Of a DNA stretch of 64,000 nt, positions 23,881 through 35,090 are shown one piece after another. The translations under genes and the position numbers were made by a program. The notes below the pieces were generated by a model. It saw only the letters and a program-made list of their open reading frames with translations, was not told the origin of the DNA and did no database searches. The number at the start of each line of letters is the position of its first letter. Within the stretch, counting starts at the first letter, position 1. Origin of the DNA: Paramacrobiotus metropolitanus (taxonomy: Eukaryota > Tardigrada > Eutardigrada > Parachela > Macrobiotidae); assembly GCF_019649055.1 (NCBI RefSeq), contig NW_026570453.1, forward strand, positions 46,907-110,906, written 5' to 3'.

Positions 23881-24275
23881 AATGCAAGCAGAAAGTGTGT
23901 TCAAGCTACTGTGGGATTAGTTTCCTTACCGTCCTTGCTTCATGAAGGTCGCTAACTTGACTGAAACTGGACTATGCACACGGTGGGCACCGTTCGATAG
24001 TTTTCAAACAATTCGGTAGCACTACTTCCACAAGACGTCATGCTTTATTTACAATTACTTAACGATTTGCAGTTAGAATTGAGAAACGCGACCGTAGTAA
24101 CTTATGCGTTTTATTAAACGAAATGTTCCGGGACAACTTTGTTTTGGCATTCCTTGAAAATATAAAGCTTAATTTTTGCAGCAAAAAAATCAAAACAAAA
24201 ATGAAAAGGAAATGAAAATGAAGAAGCGCAAATTTCTATACAGAAACCACCCCAGCCAAGATTAACACTCTGAAA

Positions 24276-26090
24276 TTAACACTCATCCTGTTGCATCCAC
24301 GCCGTCCTCCCTGATCGGCGTTTACCATTTTCATCCTGCTGTGGATTCCAGTTCTGCATGCAGCGCGATAAGGCAATCAAGCAGAAACGGTTCAGTTTGC
24401 GCACGTCCACGGCGGCTACATTGTAGAGCGTCCAGTTGTGGTCTCGATAGTGCGTGGATGGACGCGGATCGTAGAATTGGAAAGACCCCACTATCTGAAG
24501 GAAAATACAGCCAGTTATACATTAAGAGCATTAAAAGCAGTGAAAGCATCGTCTTTTGATTACACCAAACACATACGCTTACAAATCTGGAGAGCATTCT
24601 AAACGCCACACCACAAACGTTCCAGTATCGAGTACTTCCATACCTGCAACACATTTCTGGCCTTTGCTTCACTGTCGATCCAGTTGGGCAGGCACTGGGC
24701 AATGCGCTCGACATCCAACGGGGGCAGCGCCTCCTCGATGACGTCCAGCATGTGCGCTCCATCTGCCACACCCCCGGTGAATACGGCCACGGGGATGCGG
24801 AGCTCGGCGAACTTAATTGGGCGCATATCCGACCACTTTACAAGGTCAATAAGATAGTTTTTCACAATTAAGCGCTTACAGTACGAGGCCAGCTTGGACA
24901 TGTGCTCGGACAAGGCAAAGGACATGGAGCTCAGTGCCCACCCGGAAGAAAGTTGCACGGCGCGCTGGTCCAGGATCAAACGGTCCATGCGGCTGCCGGC
25001 GTCGTTTAGTGCCTTCTGAATAAAGTCCAGCGCTTTCGGTAAGCGCTTGTAGCGGTTAGCAGTCAAACTTGAATGGTCATGGGGAAGCGCTGCGATATCA
25101 CAAATCACGATTGTACGGGTTGCGGGCGTGATGTGTTTGATGATGCAGGCATAAAAGTCGTAATTAGAGTCCCACATCGCTACTGGTGCCAAGCTTCGCG
25201 TTCCCAGCGTTACACGCACATCGCTGCACATGTCGGGCGCAGTGAGGATGCGTCCCACAGCTGACAGGTGCGGCGACAGCGCTGTCGAGTGATGGTGCCC
25301 AGTGAGTGGAAGATCTCTTTCTGCACTTCCAACGGCAACGTCTTCAAAGGGCCGTCCTCGGCAGCCACTGCCTTCTTCCTTTTCAACTCGCCATCCGGCT
25401 CGTCAGTCTCTTCGGGTGGTTCGCGAGAAGACGCATGCAAAGGCAGCTTCTTCACTCTTTCGAACACAATCGCCTATGGTGGAAAGATATCAAAGCCAGC
25501 AGTTGAACACAAGTTACAAGGACGCAATCAGCAGCAGCGACTCACCATGTCAGTAACCCGCAACGGTTTCTTCAGGCGTCGCCGCACGTAGTGCATCTCC
25601 TGGCTGAGAACCTTGAAGAACCGCAGATAGAATTTCCGCTCAATTTCGCGCAGCAGCAACGCCGATACCGACGGATGTAGAGTCCAGTAGCCATTAGGTA
25701 CACGGCATGTCTGCATGACGAAATGGCCAGCAGAAAAGAGCTGGCGTCTAATCGGATCGCGAATCTGACCGCGGGGAAGCAGTTCTCGACGGGGCTGCTC
25801 GTCCAGCATCACCTCCACCAGTGCCACATCCTCCACCTCCTCGAACCGTGGACTCAACATTTTCGCGGGGTGCCATATCCAGGTTCCACGGAATCCGTAG
25901 TGCAGCAGCACCTCCACATCGGCCCCTTCGCATGCGCGAAGGACCCGATATGCGGGGCAGGCCCAGATGATCCCGCATTCCACCAGCACCGCTTGCTGTG
26001 TCGGGCATCTGAAGTCGACCATCAAGCGCGGCGCCGTGTTGTCGTCCAGGGACTTCTCCTCCACACCGACGGCGTAGCCGTGCGTAGTGT
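24276..26090 (-). pseudogene. B-type F-box family member, left-arm copy, broken
   Basis: Exons 26090-25546, 25473-24644 and 24494-24276 align with the intact right-arm gene at 50426-52700. Recognisable parts are GYAVGVEEKSLDD, EVLLHYGFRGTWIWHPAK, the F-box (LPLEVQKEIFHSLGTITRQR) and the last exon (YDPRPSTHYRDHNWT). Two lesions separate it from a working gene. The first ~30 codons, with the start codon, are replaced by a GC-rich insertion at 26091-26440. One base is missing at 25250/25251, just after the F-box core CQLWDA, shifting the frame. Splice sites are still good, which suggests recent loss. Confidence 0.85.
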
Positions 26091-26440
26091 TGGGCCGGCC
26101 CGGCCCAGGGCCGCGGCCCGCTGTAAACGTTAAATAGGGAAAAAGACGCAGAAAAACAAAAAATTTCATTGGGATTTACTGAAATTTAGTAGTTTTCGAT
26201 GAGTTTTTCTTAATTTTCACAGCATTAAACGTTTCTAGGCGAAAATCCGTCTATTTTTCCGTTGACATACCCGCTGTAGCCGCTTGCATAATGACATCCT
26301 GGAATGAAATATTACTAATGCTAAGACGGCCGGGCCGCGGCCGAGACGTAATCAGGCCGCAGCCCGGATCGGTACCCGGCCGATGCAAACGACAGCCAGC
26401 CCTCTTGCTCCGAGCCAGACCGCGCCGGGCAGGCCGATAA
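26091..26440. mobile_element. GC-palindromic insertion that replaced the B-type start exon
   Basis: The right-arm counterpart runs continuously from GAACGCACGACCAG (50379) into the start codon. Here about 350 unrelated bases intervene. Both ends carry inverse GC motifs (GGGCCGCGGCC near 26107, GGCCGGGCCGCGGCC near 26328), so this is probably a small inverted-repeat element with an accompanying deletion of about 100 bases. Confidence 0.5.
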
Positions 26441-26952
26441 CACTAGTCGTGCGTTCTGGCAAGTATTATACTGGTGGAAATATGCACTGTGAAAAGCTAT
26501 CTAATTAAGGAGAAAAAACCACTTCCGAGAGGTATTTGTATCGACAAGCGCTATCTAGGTTACTGATTTACGGTTGACTTGCAATTACAAGCAAGAAAAG
26601 CGACTATACTAATCGAACTAGATCGAGAGGGCACTGCGGTGTCAACATGAAAAATACGGCGAGAAGCGCCCTGATAAACGCTTGCCAAATGATTGAAAAT
26701 GCGATCAAGAAAAAATGAATGCAAGAAAAGGTGATGGAAAATGCAAGCAAAACTGCGGATGCGTTGGGCCATTTATTTTTTTATAGCGCTGGCGATGCAA
26801 ATGCACTGGCTCGAGCCGGTCTCGACGTTTCGCAGATGACATGCAGCAGAGCAAGCCTTAAAGCGCAGTTAAGGTGGCGCGTATCAAAAGATTCCTCCAA
26901 TGAGAAATCTTGGCCTCAATGAGGCGTGACGCTTGAGCCAGAGTGCACCCAG

Positions 26953-27200
26953 AACGGTGACTTCGACCGCGTTACATTTCGGCCAAATGCGTGCACTTCG
27001 GTCGAGGTTCATTTCGGCCACCACACTTCCGGCTTCTTGATTTTCCTATTCTGTTTTCCTATATTTTCTTATGTTTTCTTAATGTTTCCTTTGGTTATAC
27101 AATACTTTTTTATTGCGTTTCCTTATGTTTTTTTCAGCTTTGTTTGAGCGGCCTGCGGACGAAGTAGACAGCGGCTGAAAATGTCTGGCTGAATTAGGCA
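26953..27200. mobile_element. TTCGGCC phrase-repeat foldback element, left-arm copy
   Basis: The left block reads GTGACTTCGACCGCGTTACA and TTCATTTCGGCC; the core is the complement of the AAGAAA array (TTTTCTTATG repeats); the right block has the phrases in reverse (GCGGACGAAGTAGACAGCGG). Its homologue in the right arm is 49605-49925, so the insertion predates the segmental duplication. Confidence 0.65.
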
Positions 27201-28633
27201 AAGCTGAAATGGAAACGCCCAGAGTGATTGTTTGCCCTAAAGTTTTCGTATTTCAGCTTTTGTTTGATTTTGTTTCCTTGGAATCCGTCGTGGCCCAGAA
27301 CAATGACCGTGTTGAAACAGCTGATTCCGCTGATATTGTCCGCATGCCTGATATTGATAGTTTTCTTTTCAGTTGGCACAACCAAATTATTGAATGCAAA
27401 TGCTAACGCGGCAGTGATAGAGAAGGGAATTGAAATAAAAGGTGCGCGTCAGGAATATGACAGATTAATTGCCTTGATGAACAGGGCGCTAAGAGTTAAT
27501 CTGCATTGACTCTGCATCTGTCGACGTCATTAAAGTTTGTTAGTAAAATGTTCTGTACGCATATCTGGGATCACAACGTACGCAAACTTTGAAGTTTGGT
27601 CGGTTCATCATGCAGCAGGTCTGAGCAGCCGTGCAATTCCTTGACGAAGAGCCATGATTTAATTAGCTAACTCGAGCCTCGGCTGTCAGCATCATTGTAC
27701 AGGTCAAACTGGCTCTAAACCACTCCTCTACTGTTATTTACTTCTGTCGAGAATTTCTGCAGAATTCTGGGAACAGAGCCTCAGAACAGGACTCTAGCGA
27801 CGAAAAGCACTCAAAAACAGATACTGTAAGTGCAAAATTCCAGCAGCGAATTTCTAAAAAATACAATAGGTGGTAAAAATACAAACTCCTAAAACATAAC
27901 ACAATAAAAGTCCCAAACTGTTCCGTGAATACTGTTGATAGTTACATTGGCCAGACCACCACACTCACCAGGGCACATTGTCCGGGTTCAAATTCATAAA
28001 ATTCTGATCTTTGGCATAAACATAGTATACATACCATCGTAGTATATTTAAAAAAATAATTTCAGCTGCTGACACTCAAAGGGCGTGGCCAAACAAAATT
28101 AATAAGAAAGTAATAGTACATACTATAGCACGGTTAAAAATAATAAACTTTAGTATTTATCACTAGTGTAGTACTTTAACAGCTGTTTGTATCAGTGTAA
28201 CAATAATAAATCAAGAAATTCTCATCTTTTCCCGAATGACAGTGTATGACTATAGCACGGTTAAAAATAATGAACTTTAGTATTTATCACAAGTTTCGGG
28301 GAGCAGACTACACACAGTGAGGAAAAGCAAATCAAAATGCAAATACAGTGGCAGTATGTGGTACGTACTCTTACTACTGAAAAAAATTGCAGCTACAAAA
28401 TGGTTTTCTACTGTGTCGTCTTAACATTTGCACATGAAAATTTTCATTAATCATAATGTGGCAAAATACTACGTTTCTACAAGGGTGAAAGTTTCCTGAT
28501 AATGCTGTTATTTTATATAAAAAGCATATTGCCCGGATATAACGCTACTAGCTAGTGCATTGTAATAACATGCGGTATTACTTACTTATTAATTTTGTTT
28601 TGGCTCCCAGCTGTCAGCAGCTGAAATTATTTT
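27201..28633. other. Intergenic of the left arm; ~45-bp direct repeat
   Basis: Positions 28127-28170 and 28253-28296 share CTATAGCACGGTTAAAAATA and the following 25 bases. The part from 27201 to about 27840 matches 47830-48315 and 49530-49600 of the right arm in reverse. No gene. Confidence 0.5.
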
Positions 28634-30569
28634 TTAAAATCTATGAACGTCTATGTTTATATCGTTCCTGCGAGCATGAGACTGAACACTCATGAGGAAG
28701 TGCAGAGCAATGCGCGATAGCTTCTCCAGTTGCAAGTCTTTCACGCCGTCCACGCACCACTTCTTCCGGCGATAATGCGACGACGGACGCGGATCACATG
28801 ACTGCGCCGCACACAGCGTCTGCAAAAAGGAGAGAGCCGAATCAGTTGCTATCCATTTTGCAAGCCGCAGAGCCTAATCAAGGCACTTTAGTCGTGAAGC
28901 TTCGATGTGCATCGCCATAACGTAAGGGATTTCACTGCATATCGTAGCAGACTTCCGTCACGTTTCTCACCTTACAAACGACTACTTCGACATTTGTGTG
29001 TTGTGTTTCGGATCGCGCCACCACCTTTGACAACCACTGCGAAAGCGAAAACAGTTGGTCCGCACGCGGTGAACGCAGAGCCGTCTCCAACGCATTCCAC
29101 AGTGAGCAGCCGAAATCGCCAGCCAACGGGACGCGCGCTGAGGAAATGCGGACTCCCAAAGGGGGTGCAATTTCCTGCATAATTGTTTCTCGCTGTCCCT
29201 TATTAATGGAGCAGTACAGCACCACCGTGCAGTTCTTCATGTGGATGGCGTCACACGGCAGACCGGCGCAGAGATCCACTAAATCCTGCAGACGAGGGAT
29301 GCTGTCCAGTCCGTGATGATGGACGTTCTTTCGGTCGGGCTGGTGCTGAGAGCAGTGGCCCCACTCCAGGTAGTCTTTACCATAGTTGATCAGCAGCTGC
29401 ATGTAGCAACCGCTCATGTAGATGTTCTACAGGTGGATCCCGGATTGATGCTCAGCAACGTAACGTATCATGTCCGGCACTTTCAGCACATGCTCCGTGT
29501 CCGTGGTACCGGATCGTACGGCAAACACCACCCGCTGTATCCTCGAATGGAGGCGCTTAAAAACGGCAGCAGAGTACTCGAAATAAAAACGGTTACACAA
29601 CTCATTAAATCCGGGCGGCTTGGGTTCTTCACTTTCGATGACGATCGTATTCGCCAGCGTTGGCGACGCCATAATCGAGCTCCACGAAACGCACACGGCG
29701 CTCAGAGTTGCCTGCGTCAGAGTGTCCAACTGGGAAAAGATCTGCAGTAACACTTCCGTTGGAAGCCGTATCATCTCCGCTGGTGTCGGGCTACCGCTTT
29801 TCAATCGTTCCAGGAACTCCGTTGAGTGCTCCTTCAGCTTTCTCTCCAGCAGCTTCACATCACGCTGCAAAGCGGGAAAGCGTGTTAAGGAAAGCGTAAA
29901 CAGCAACGACATTTTGCACTTTTCTTTTACCCAAAAGTTTTTATCACACCAATATTCAGTAGGTTCGTAAATATAACCCAGCTGTCCATCTTCGAGGTCC
30001 ACCGCGGAAGCCGGCTGGAAATCGAGCTTCAGTCCGATGCTATTCAGCTTCTTGATCAACGCACGTGCTTTTTCGGCGGAAAACAGCCGAAAACCAGCAT
30101 CCAGCTGCACACTGTGCCTCGCGAAGCCTTCTGGCTCTAGGCACCTGCCTTTCCACTGTTCACTGGTGCCGCGAAGCCGTCTAGCGGGGATAATGTCGGT
30201 ACACAGCGCGTCGCTGTCTCGGTTTCGCCACTGGAAAACGACCGCTTGGTAACTACTGTGACTCACGCCGTATCCCAGACGGGACAGTTCAGCCGGCAGC
30301 CAAATCCACGGACCGCTTGGCGTCTCCGGCACCAGAATCTCCACATCAGTCATCCCAGAGTTAAGGGCATATTTTCTCGCCAAAGCAGGTCCGCTCAAAT
30401 TCCGTGAGGTGAACACTTTTCCGAACGGGATCAGCTCGCGTTCTCGCTGGTGACAGAGGAAGTTGATGACCAAACCATTGTCGGCCACGTCCACCACGCG
30501 GGCGAAGCGCATGAAGCCATCGTCGCTCAAAACATGAACGCTGTTGAAATGGCGGATTCCACTGGGCAT
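28634..30569 (-). pseudogene. A-type F-box family member, left-arm copy, one nonsense codon
   Basis: Exons 30569-28971 and 28819-28634 give about 594 codons with one break. The N-terminal module starts MPSGIRHFNSVHVLSDDGFM; the second has EILVPETPSGPWIWLPAEL. A basic, coiled region follows (ALQRDVKLLERKLKEHS), then the F-box at about residues 285-325 (LPTEVLLQIFSQLDTLTQA). The body ends SLWNALETALRSPRADQLFS. The last exon reads TLCAAQSCDPRPSSHYRRKK. The single lesion is TAG at 29429-29427, where the right-arm copy has AAG (Lys). Splice sites are intact. It could be a very young pseudogene, a polymorphic null or, less likely, a readthrough gene. Confidence 0.85.
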
Positions 30570-31322
30570 TCCTAGTGTTGGCGATTCTTCCTGGTTAATA
30601 AACGGAGTTCGGACTTAAATGAAATCGCAGAATGAAATCGTGACCTTACAACGAAATGCACTGTAAAGATGCAATGAAAATAACGGTAATCTCAGAAAGC
30701 CGAAGAAAGTCGCTATCAGAGCTCAAAAAATGGTATGTAGATTTGCAGTGCGACTAATGACCTGGCGTGGCACACAAGTTTTGTTGGAGCATTAATGATC
30801 ACAGTACACCATATTTTCCATAGCCGCAGTACAGTGGAAGCTTTGCTGCGCTCAGCCGAAAATTCCTTTCGAACGGTGGTTTTTAGAAAATTACACGCCC
30901 CATTGTAAGTACAGCGGGCACAACCAGGTAATGCGTTGTCGATAACGTCGACTGTTCCACGACTTGACGGCCTTGATTCTGTTTATTTTGTTTTGTAACG
31001 TTTTTTTTTCTGTGATGTTTATAATTCTGCCTGCTAACTAAACCAGTAAAAGAAACAACGAACCAGCCAATGGTATTGCGCATTCAGAGCAGATCCGAGT
31101 ATGCGTGCCGAATTATGATCAAGCCAAAATTTTAATACATTACAGTTCATGCGAACTTCAGCTACTTTTCAAATTTCTACACTAAAAGCTTTTTACGTTA
31201 CGAAGTAGTCTTGCGATCGAATCTTCCTTAGTCGTTTGCTCTGCATTCGACTGCCACTGCTACGTTGTGATTGGCAGTCAACAACTCCTTCCTTACGAAT
31301 CGAACTAGCTATCATCAGCACA
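30570..31322. other. Divergent intergenic between A-type and C-type genes
   Basis: Matches 44873-45416 in reverse, so in both arms it separates two divergently oriented F-box genes and probably holds both promoters. No TATA box is obvious. Confidence 0.4.
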
Positions 31323-31500
31323 ATGCCCGGCGGGATCGATCGCATCAACAGCGTCCATGTTGTGGTGGACGGAGGCTTCCTGCGCTTCGGCCGAATGGTG
31401 GACGTGAACGGTAAAAGACTACTCGTCGACCCTCACTGTCCGAATCAGAGACGAAAATTTTACTGCTTTGCGTCTTCTGGCCCTTCCCAATCCCTATGGA
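31323..31500 (+). pseudogene. C-type F-box family, truncated start, left-arm copy
   Basis: From ATG at 31323 it reads MPGGIDRINSVHVVVDGGFL and RFGRMVDVNGKRLLVDPHCP, matching the start of the intact gene at 44872. A 5-base loss near 31466 shifts the frame, and homology stops near 31500 at the inner edge of the arm. The rest of the gene is absent. Confidence 0.85.
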
Positions 31501-31813
31501 CTGTATTTTTTGGGCTAACGTTCTAAAATAATTATTGCTCTTTACCAACAGGACGGCAAAAACAAACGAAAGTTTATCGAAACAGCAAGCGATTTTCATT
31601 TTCCATATAATATATGTCTTCCATATTTTAACCGGTGAACCACTCAAGAAATACAAGCAACGTAGACAAGTTTAGGCCGTCAGATTATGCCATAAATTAT
31701 ATTAAGAACCACTCGTACTGAAACTGAGAACGAAATGAAAGAATGTTTAGCGATACTGACAAAAGATGTGTCGACCACCTAAGAGAGGCTCTAGCTGCAG
31801 CAGCTACCGGTCA

Positions 31814-33541
31814 CTAACGCCAGTAACCCATCGTCTCCAGGATTTGCAGCACGGTTCCGATCGGCGCCCGACTGAGCGCCGCCACCGTCAATGGAGTCAG
31901 TTTCGTGGCATCCAGTTGCGGGATATCGGACAGTGACCCATCCCGATCGAGGTACTGAGTGGACAGACGCGGATCCGTGCTCTGATAGCGGTTGAGAATC
32001 TACACAAATCCACTGCATCAGTCTGCGCGTAAACAGTTTAAATTACACAATATCACGTCGAACCTGGGCAATTTGCTCTCCATAGTGCGCAGTGTGCGGC
32101 CGCGCGAGATAACCGGTCAACGCACCATTAAAACGCTGTCGATCCGGTACCATGCCAACCAGATTCTCATCCAACACCGTTGCCAACCCCTCCATCAAGG
32201 CGTCCCGCGTCGACCGTCGGCTGAAGACGTGCAGCGCGATGCTGGCCGTCAGATTATTATCCAGGGACAGACGGCAGCGCTTCCACAGTATGCGCTCGCA
32301 CGCCGCGAACTTCACAACCGTACCAGCCAGGTACCAGAAGAAACCTCGGACGGAATAAGCGTTGCTCCTAATGTGGCAGTCGCTGAACACCAATGTCGGG
32401 AGGCGGCGGGCCTTACGAATGTTCTTGATCAAGGCGGTAATTTTAGTCGCGTCGGACAACGGATAACCGCTGATAACCACACAGCGAGTGGCATTGTTCA
32501 GACACTTCAGAAGAGCGGCCGCCGACCAGTGCTCCTCTTTTATATTGCGAATGCCCACCAACGAACCGGAACGGCAATTTGAACAGGACACATGTACGTG
32601 TGGAAAGTAGCCGCTGGTGGTGAGACGGCCGTTCCACAAAGCGCAGACCAAACGACAACGCGTGCGCTCGATGGAGTCCAGTAACTGCAGGACCTCGGCC
32701 AGCAGCGTCACTGACAACGGCAGGCCGCGACGCAAATACCCAGGAATCTTCCTCTCTTTGTGAAGGGACGACACGACCTTTCGAAGCGGGAGGCGCAGCG
32801 CCAGGTCGTACTGCGAACACAGTTTCCTCGTTCACACATAGGAATCAAATTATTCAAAGCATAATAAATGATTTATTCGGCATTCAAGGAGCCCTCATTC
32901 GTGTGAACTGGCAAATGGCAAACAACTCACCATGTACTGGGCAGTAGTCAACGGAGCGGCCGTCATTCGCTGCAGATAGGTGAACGTCTGGCTGAGCACA
33001 GCGGTGCAGACGACGCGCATCTTGCGGTATAATTTCTTTTTGAATTCCTCCTCCAGCGAATGCGAGGCGTGCTCCCAGTAGCCGGCCGGCAACGGACACG
33101 AGCGGACGACAAAATCGCCGCTGCCGACCATACGCAGGCCGTCGTCGTTGGATGGCTTTTGGGGGCGCACTTGCTCGCTAAATACCAGCTCCTTGACAGT
33201 CGCTCCATGAGGCAGCCGCACTTCCACGCATTTCACCTCGTCGTTCTTGTAGGGTGCCAGCGAGACCATCCTTCCCAGAGACCAGATCCAGGCGCCGTCA
33301 GGACAGCCGCGCAGCAGCACCCGCACAGACTGTCCCGGGAACACGGACTCGCGCTCGGGCATGTGAAAGATGCGTCCGTATTCGACCTGTTGCGCGCGCT
33401 GTCCACCGCATCGGAAATCCAGAATCAGACCGTGTTCCGCCACGTGATGACGTTGCCGTGCTGAAGCTGGCCATCGGCGGCCACCACGTCCACGCCGTTC
33501 CACGCGTTAACGAGTGTCGTGCCGTCGCTAAAAATATGCAT
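31814..33541 (-). pseudogene. D-type F-box family member, one frameshift in exon 1
   Basis: Exons are 33541-32931, 32810-32064 and 31999-31814. It would encode about 514 residues if exon 1 had one more base; at 611 bases it is one short of the 204-205 codons seen in relatives. The shift lies near 33445, between QLQHGNVI and AEHGLILDFRCGG. Module 2 reads VRVLLRGCPDGAWIWSLGRM; the F-box is LPLSVTLLAEVLQLLDSIER; the last exon reads QSTDPRLSTQYLDRDGS and ends MGYWR. It is the only family member in the spacer between the arms with all three exons. A single-base sequencing error would make it intact, so reads should decide. Confidence 0.7.
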
Positions 33542-33826
33542 GGCGGACGGTGAGACTCGAGAGCGAATGTGCTAGAACTGTGTACGAAAAAAGCAAATTA
33601 TTAGCTACTTGAATAAAAATAATAAAAGAGCAGGTGCGGACGGACACTTCTCCAAATGATCGCAAACTTAAACAAATTTGATGGAGAATGGTGCTGATCG
33701 CTGCCGAAACAGCAGAAATTTCACAGCAAAACGTTGAAATTCGATTGTATTCCGAAATATCTGGTGTTATGCTGCGTATAGAAAATCGCATAGCTAACTG
33801 GTTGTGCAGCTGGTAAATTCGACCAA

Positions 33827-33849
33827 TGGCAGCGGCCCGGCCGCTGCCA
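33827..33849. repeat. GC palindrome, 11-bp arms
   Basis: TGGCAGCGGCC, a central C, then the exact complement. Confidence 0.7.
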
Positions 33850-34077
33850 TTTACAAGTGGGTCCGTGCCACTCCGTTCAGACACCGAGCCAGAGAAGCCA
33901 TAGCATACTATACAGTATGCATCAGCATCATGAAAGCGAGCTTCTTTTATTCCATCTCGTATCCCAGGCATACGCGCAGGATTTGTTGTAAGGATTCGAC
34001 TAATTGGTGCTCCGGAACTGTGATTAACTTTGCTTCCTTTCTTAACATTGTCAAATTTCGACGTCAGGTTGTCAGCC

Positions 34078-34137
34078 ATGGCCAGCGGAACCAACCGTCT
34101 TAACAGCTTCCATGTTGTGGGCAGCGAATCTTGCTAA
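34078..34137 (+). pseudogene. C-type F-box start fragment, 19 codons
   Basis: MASGTNRLNSFHVVGSESC then stop; the first 15 residues match the MPSGIGRINSVHVVGDGG start of the C-type gene. Nothing of the rest follows. Confidence 0.65.
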
Positions 34138-35090
34138 CTTCACTGTATGCTCTATTCGAATTCTTTTTTTGTGTGGATGGAGGACTGGTATTTCTCAGCA
34201 AAATTTCCAAGTGGTATCAGCTGGAGTTTAGCTGAAAAGTGGAAGAAACAACGTCCATTTCCCACCTAGAACAAACTGTATTCATCGATTGCCACTCCTG
34301 ACAGCAACCCATCCTGCCCGGGATCAGCACCTCAGCAGCAGTTTAATTTTATACGGCTTTCGCCACACTCCTAAATGTAAGTATAAATTCAAGAATCTTT
34401 ATTTCATAACCATCCTATCGGATTACCAAGTCACTGTCCCACACCAAAATCAAACAAAAAAGAGAAAAAGACACATAGTTTCAACCACACAAAAGGCTAA
34501 GAGCGAAATTGCAAGCCATGCGAATATATAAAGTGCAATGAAACGTTTCATATGCGGCGAGAAAACAAAATGAAGCAACATTAATAACGCCGCACAATGG
34601 AAGCGTTGACGAAAAATTTATAATATTTCGTCGCTCACAGCCAACGTAATCCGCCAATAAGTGCAGTTCAATTTCCACCGACGTCGATGTTAGAACAAAC
34701 GAAGTACGTATATGAAAACGCACCTAACAGCGGCCTGTAAACTTTGGTAGAAGTCAGATCAGTCCGGTTGCACAATCAGTTTTAGCATCTATATCGGCCA
34801 GGGTCTATTCAACTTCGGAGTCCGTTGTATGTTAGGCAATGAATCGGTGGGAGAACACCACCATCGCAAATTCGCAATCACTTCCAGCTCTTCCAGGAGC
34901 ACATTCGCACCAGCCCCGCCCACAACCCCGAGCCAGCCGCCCTTCCACCCTTTTCCGCGTGTTCCCTCGTCGCATCACCCCCGTCAACTGCTTCTGCATG
35001 GGGCACGGCTCCGTTGGCGCTGCTCCCAACGGAAGGCCCATCGGAAAAAATTCGTTGCATTGGGATTACGCTGAATAGCAGTGCCTGCAA
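34138..35090. other. Unassigned; GC-rich stretch 34890-35050
   Basis: Several overlapping short frames cross the GC-rich stretch. None has a recognisable domain, so no gene is called. Confidence 0.25.

Larger units (their letters stand above)
23880..31500 (-). repeat. Left arm of a large inverted segmental duplication
   Basis: It matches 44705-53030 in reverse. From outside to inside, the shared order is the flank with GAACGGTGCC, the B-type F-box gene, an intergenic foldback element, the A-type F-box gene, and the start of a C-type F-box gene. The match fades near 23880 and ends abruptly near 31500. Confidence 0.85.

Noticed and set aside
25723-26133. 136-codon plus-strand frame
   Set aside because: Antisense to exon 1 of the B-type F-box pseudogene, which has family-wide similarity.
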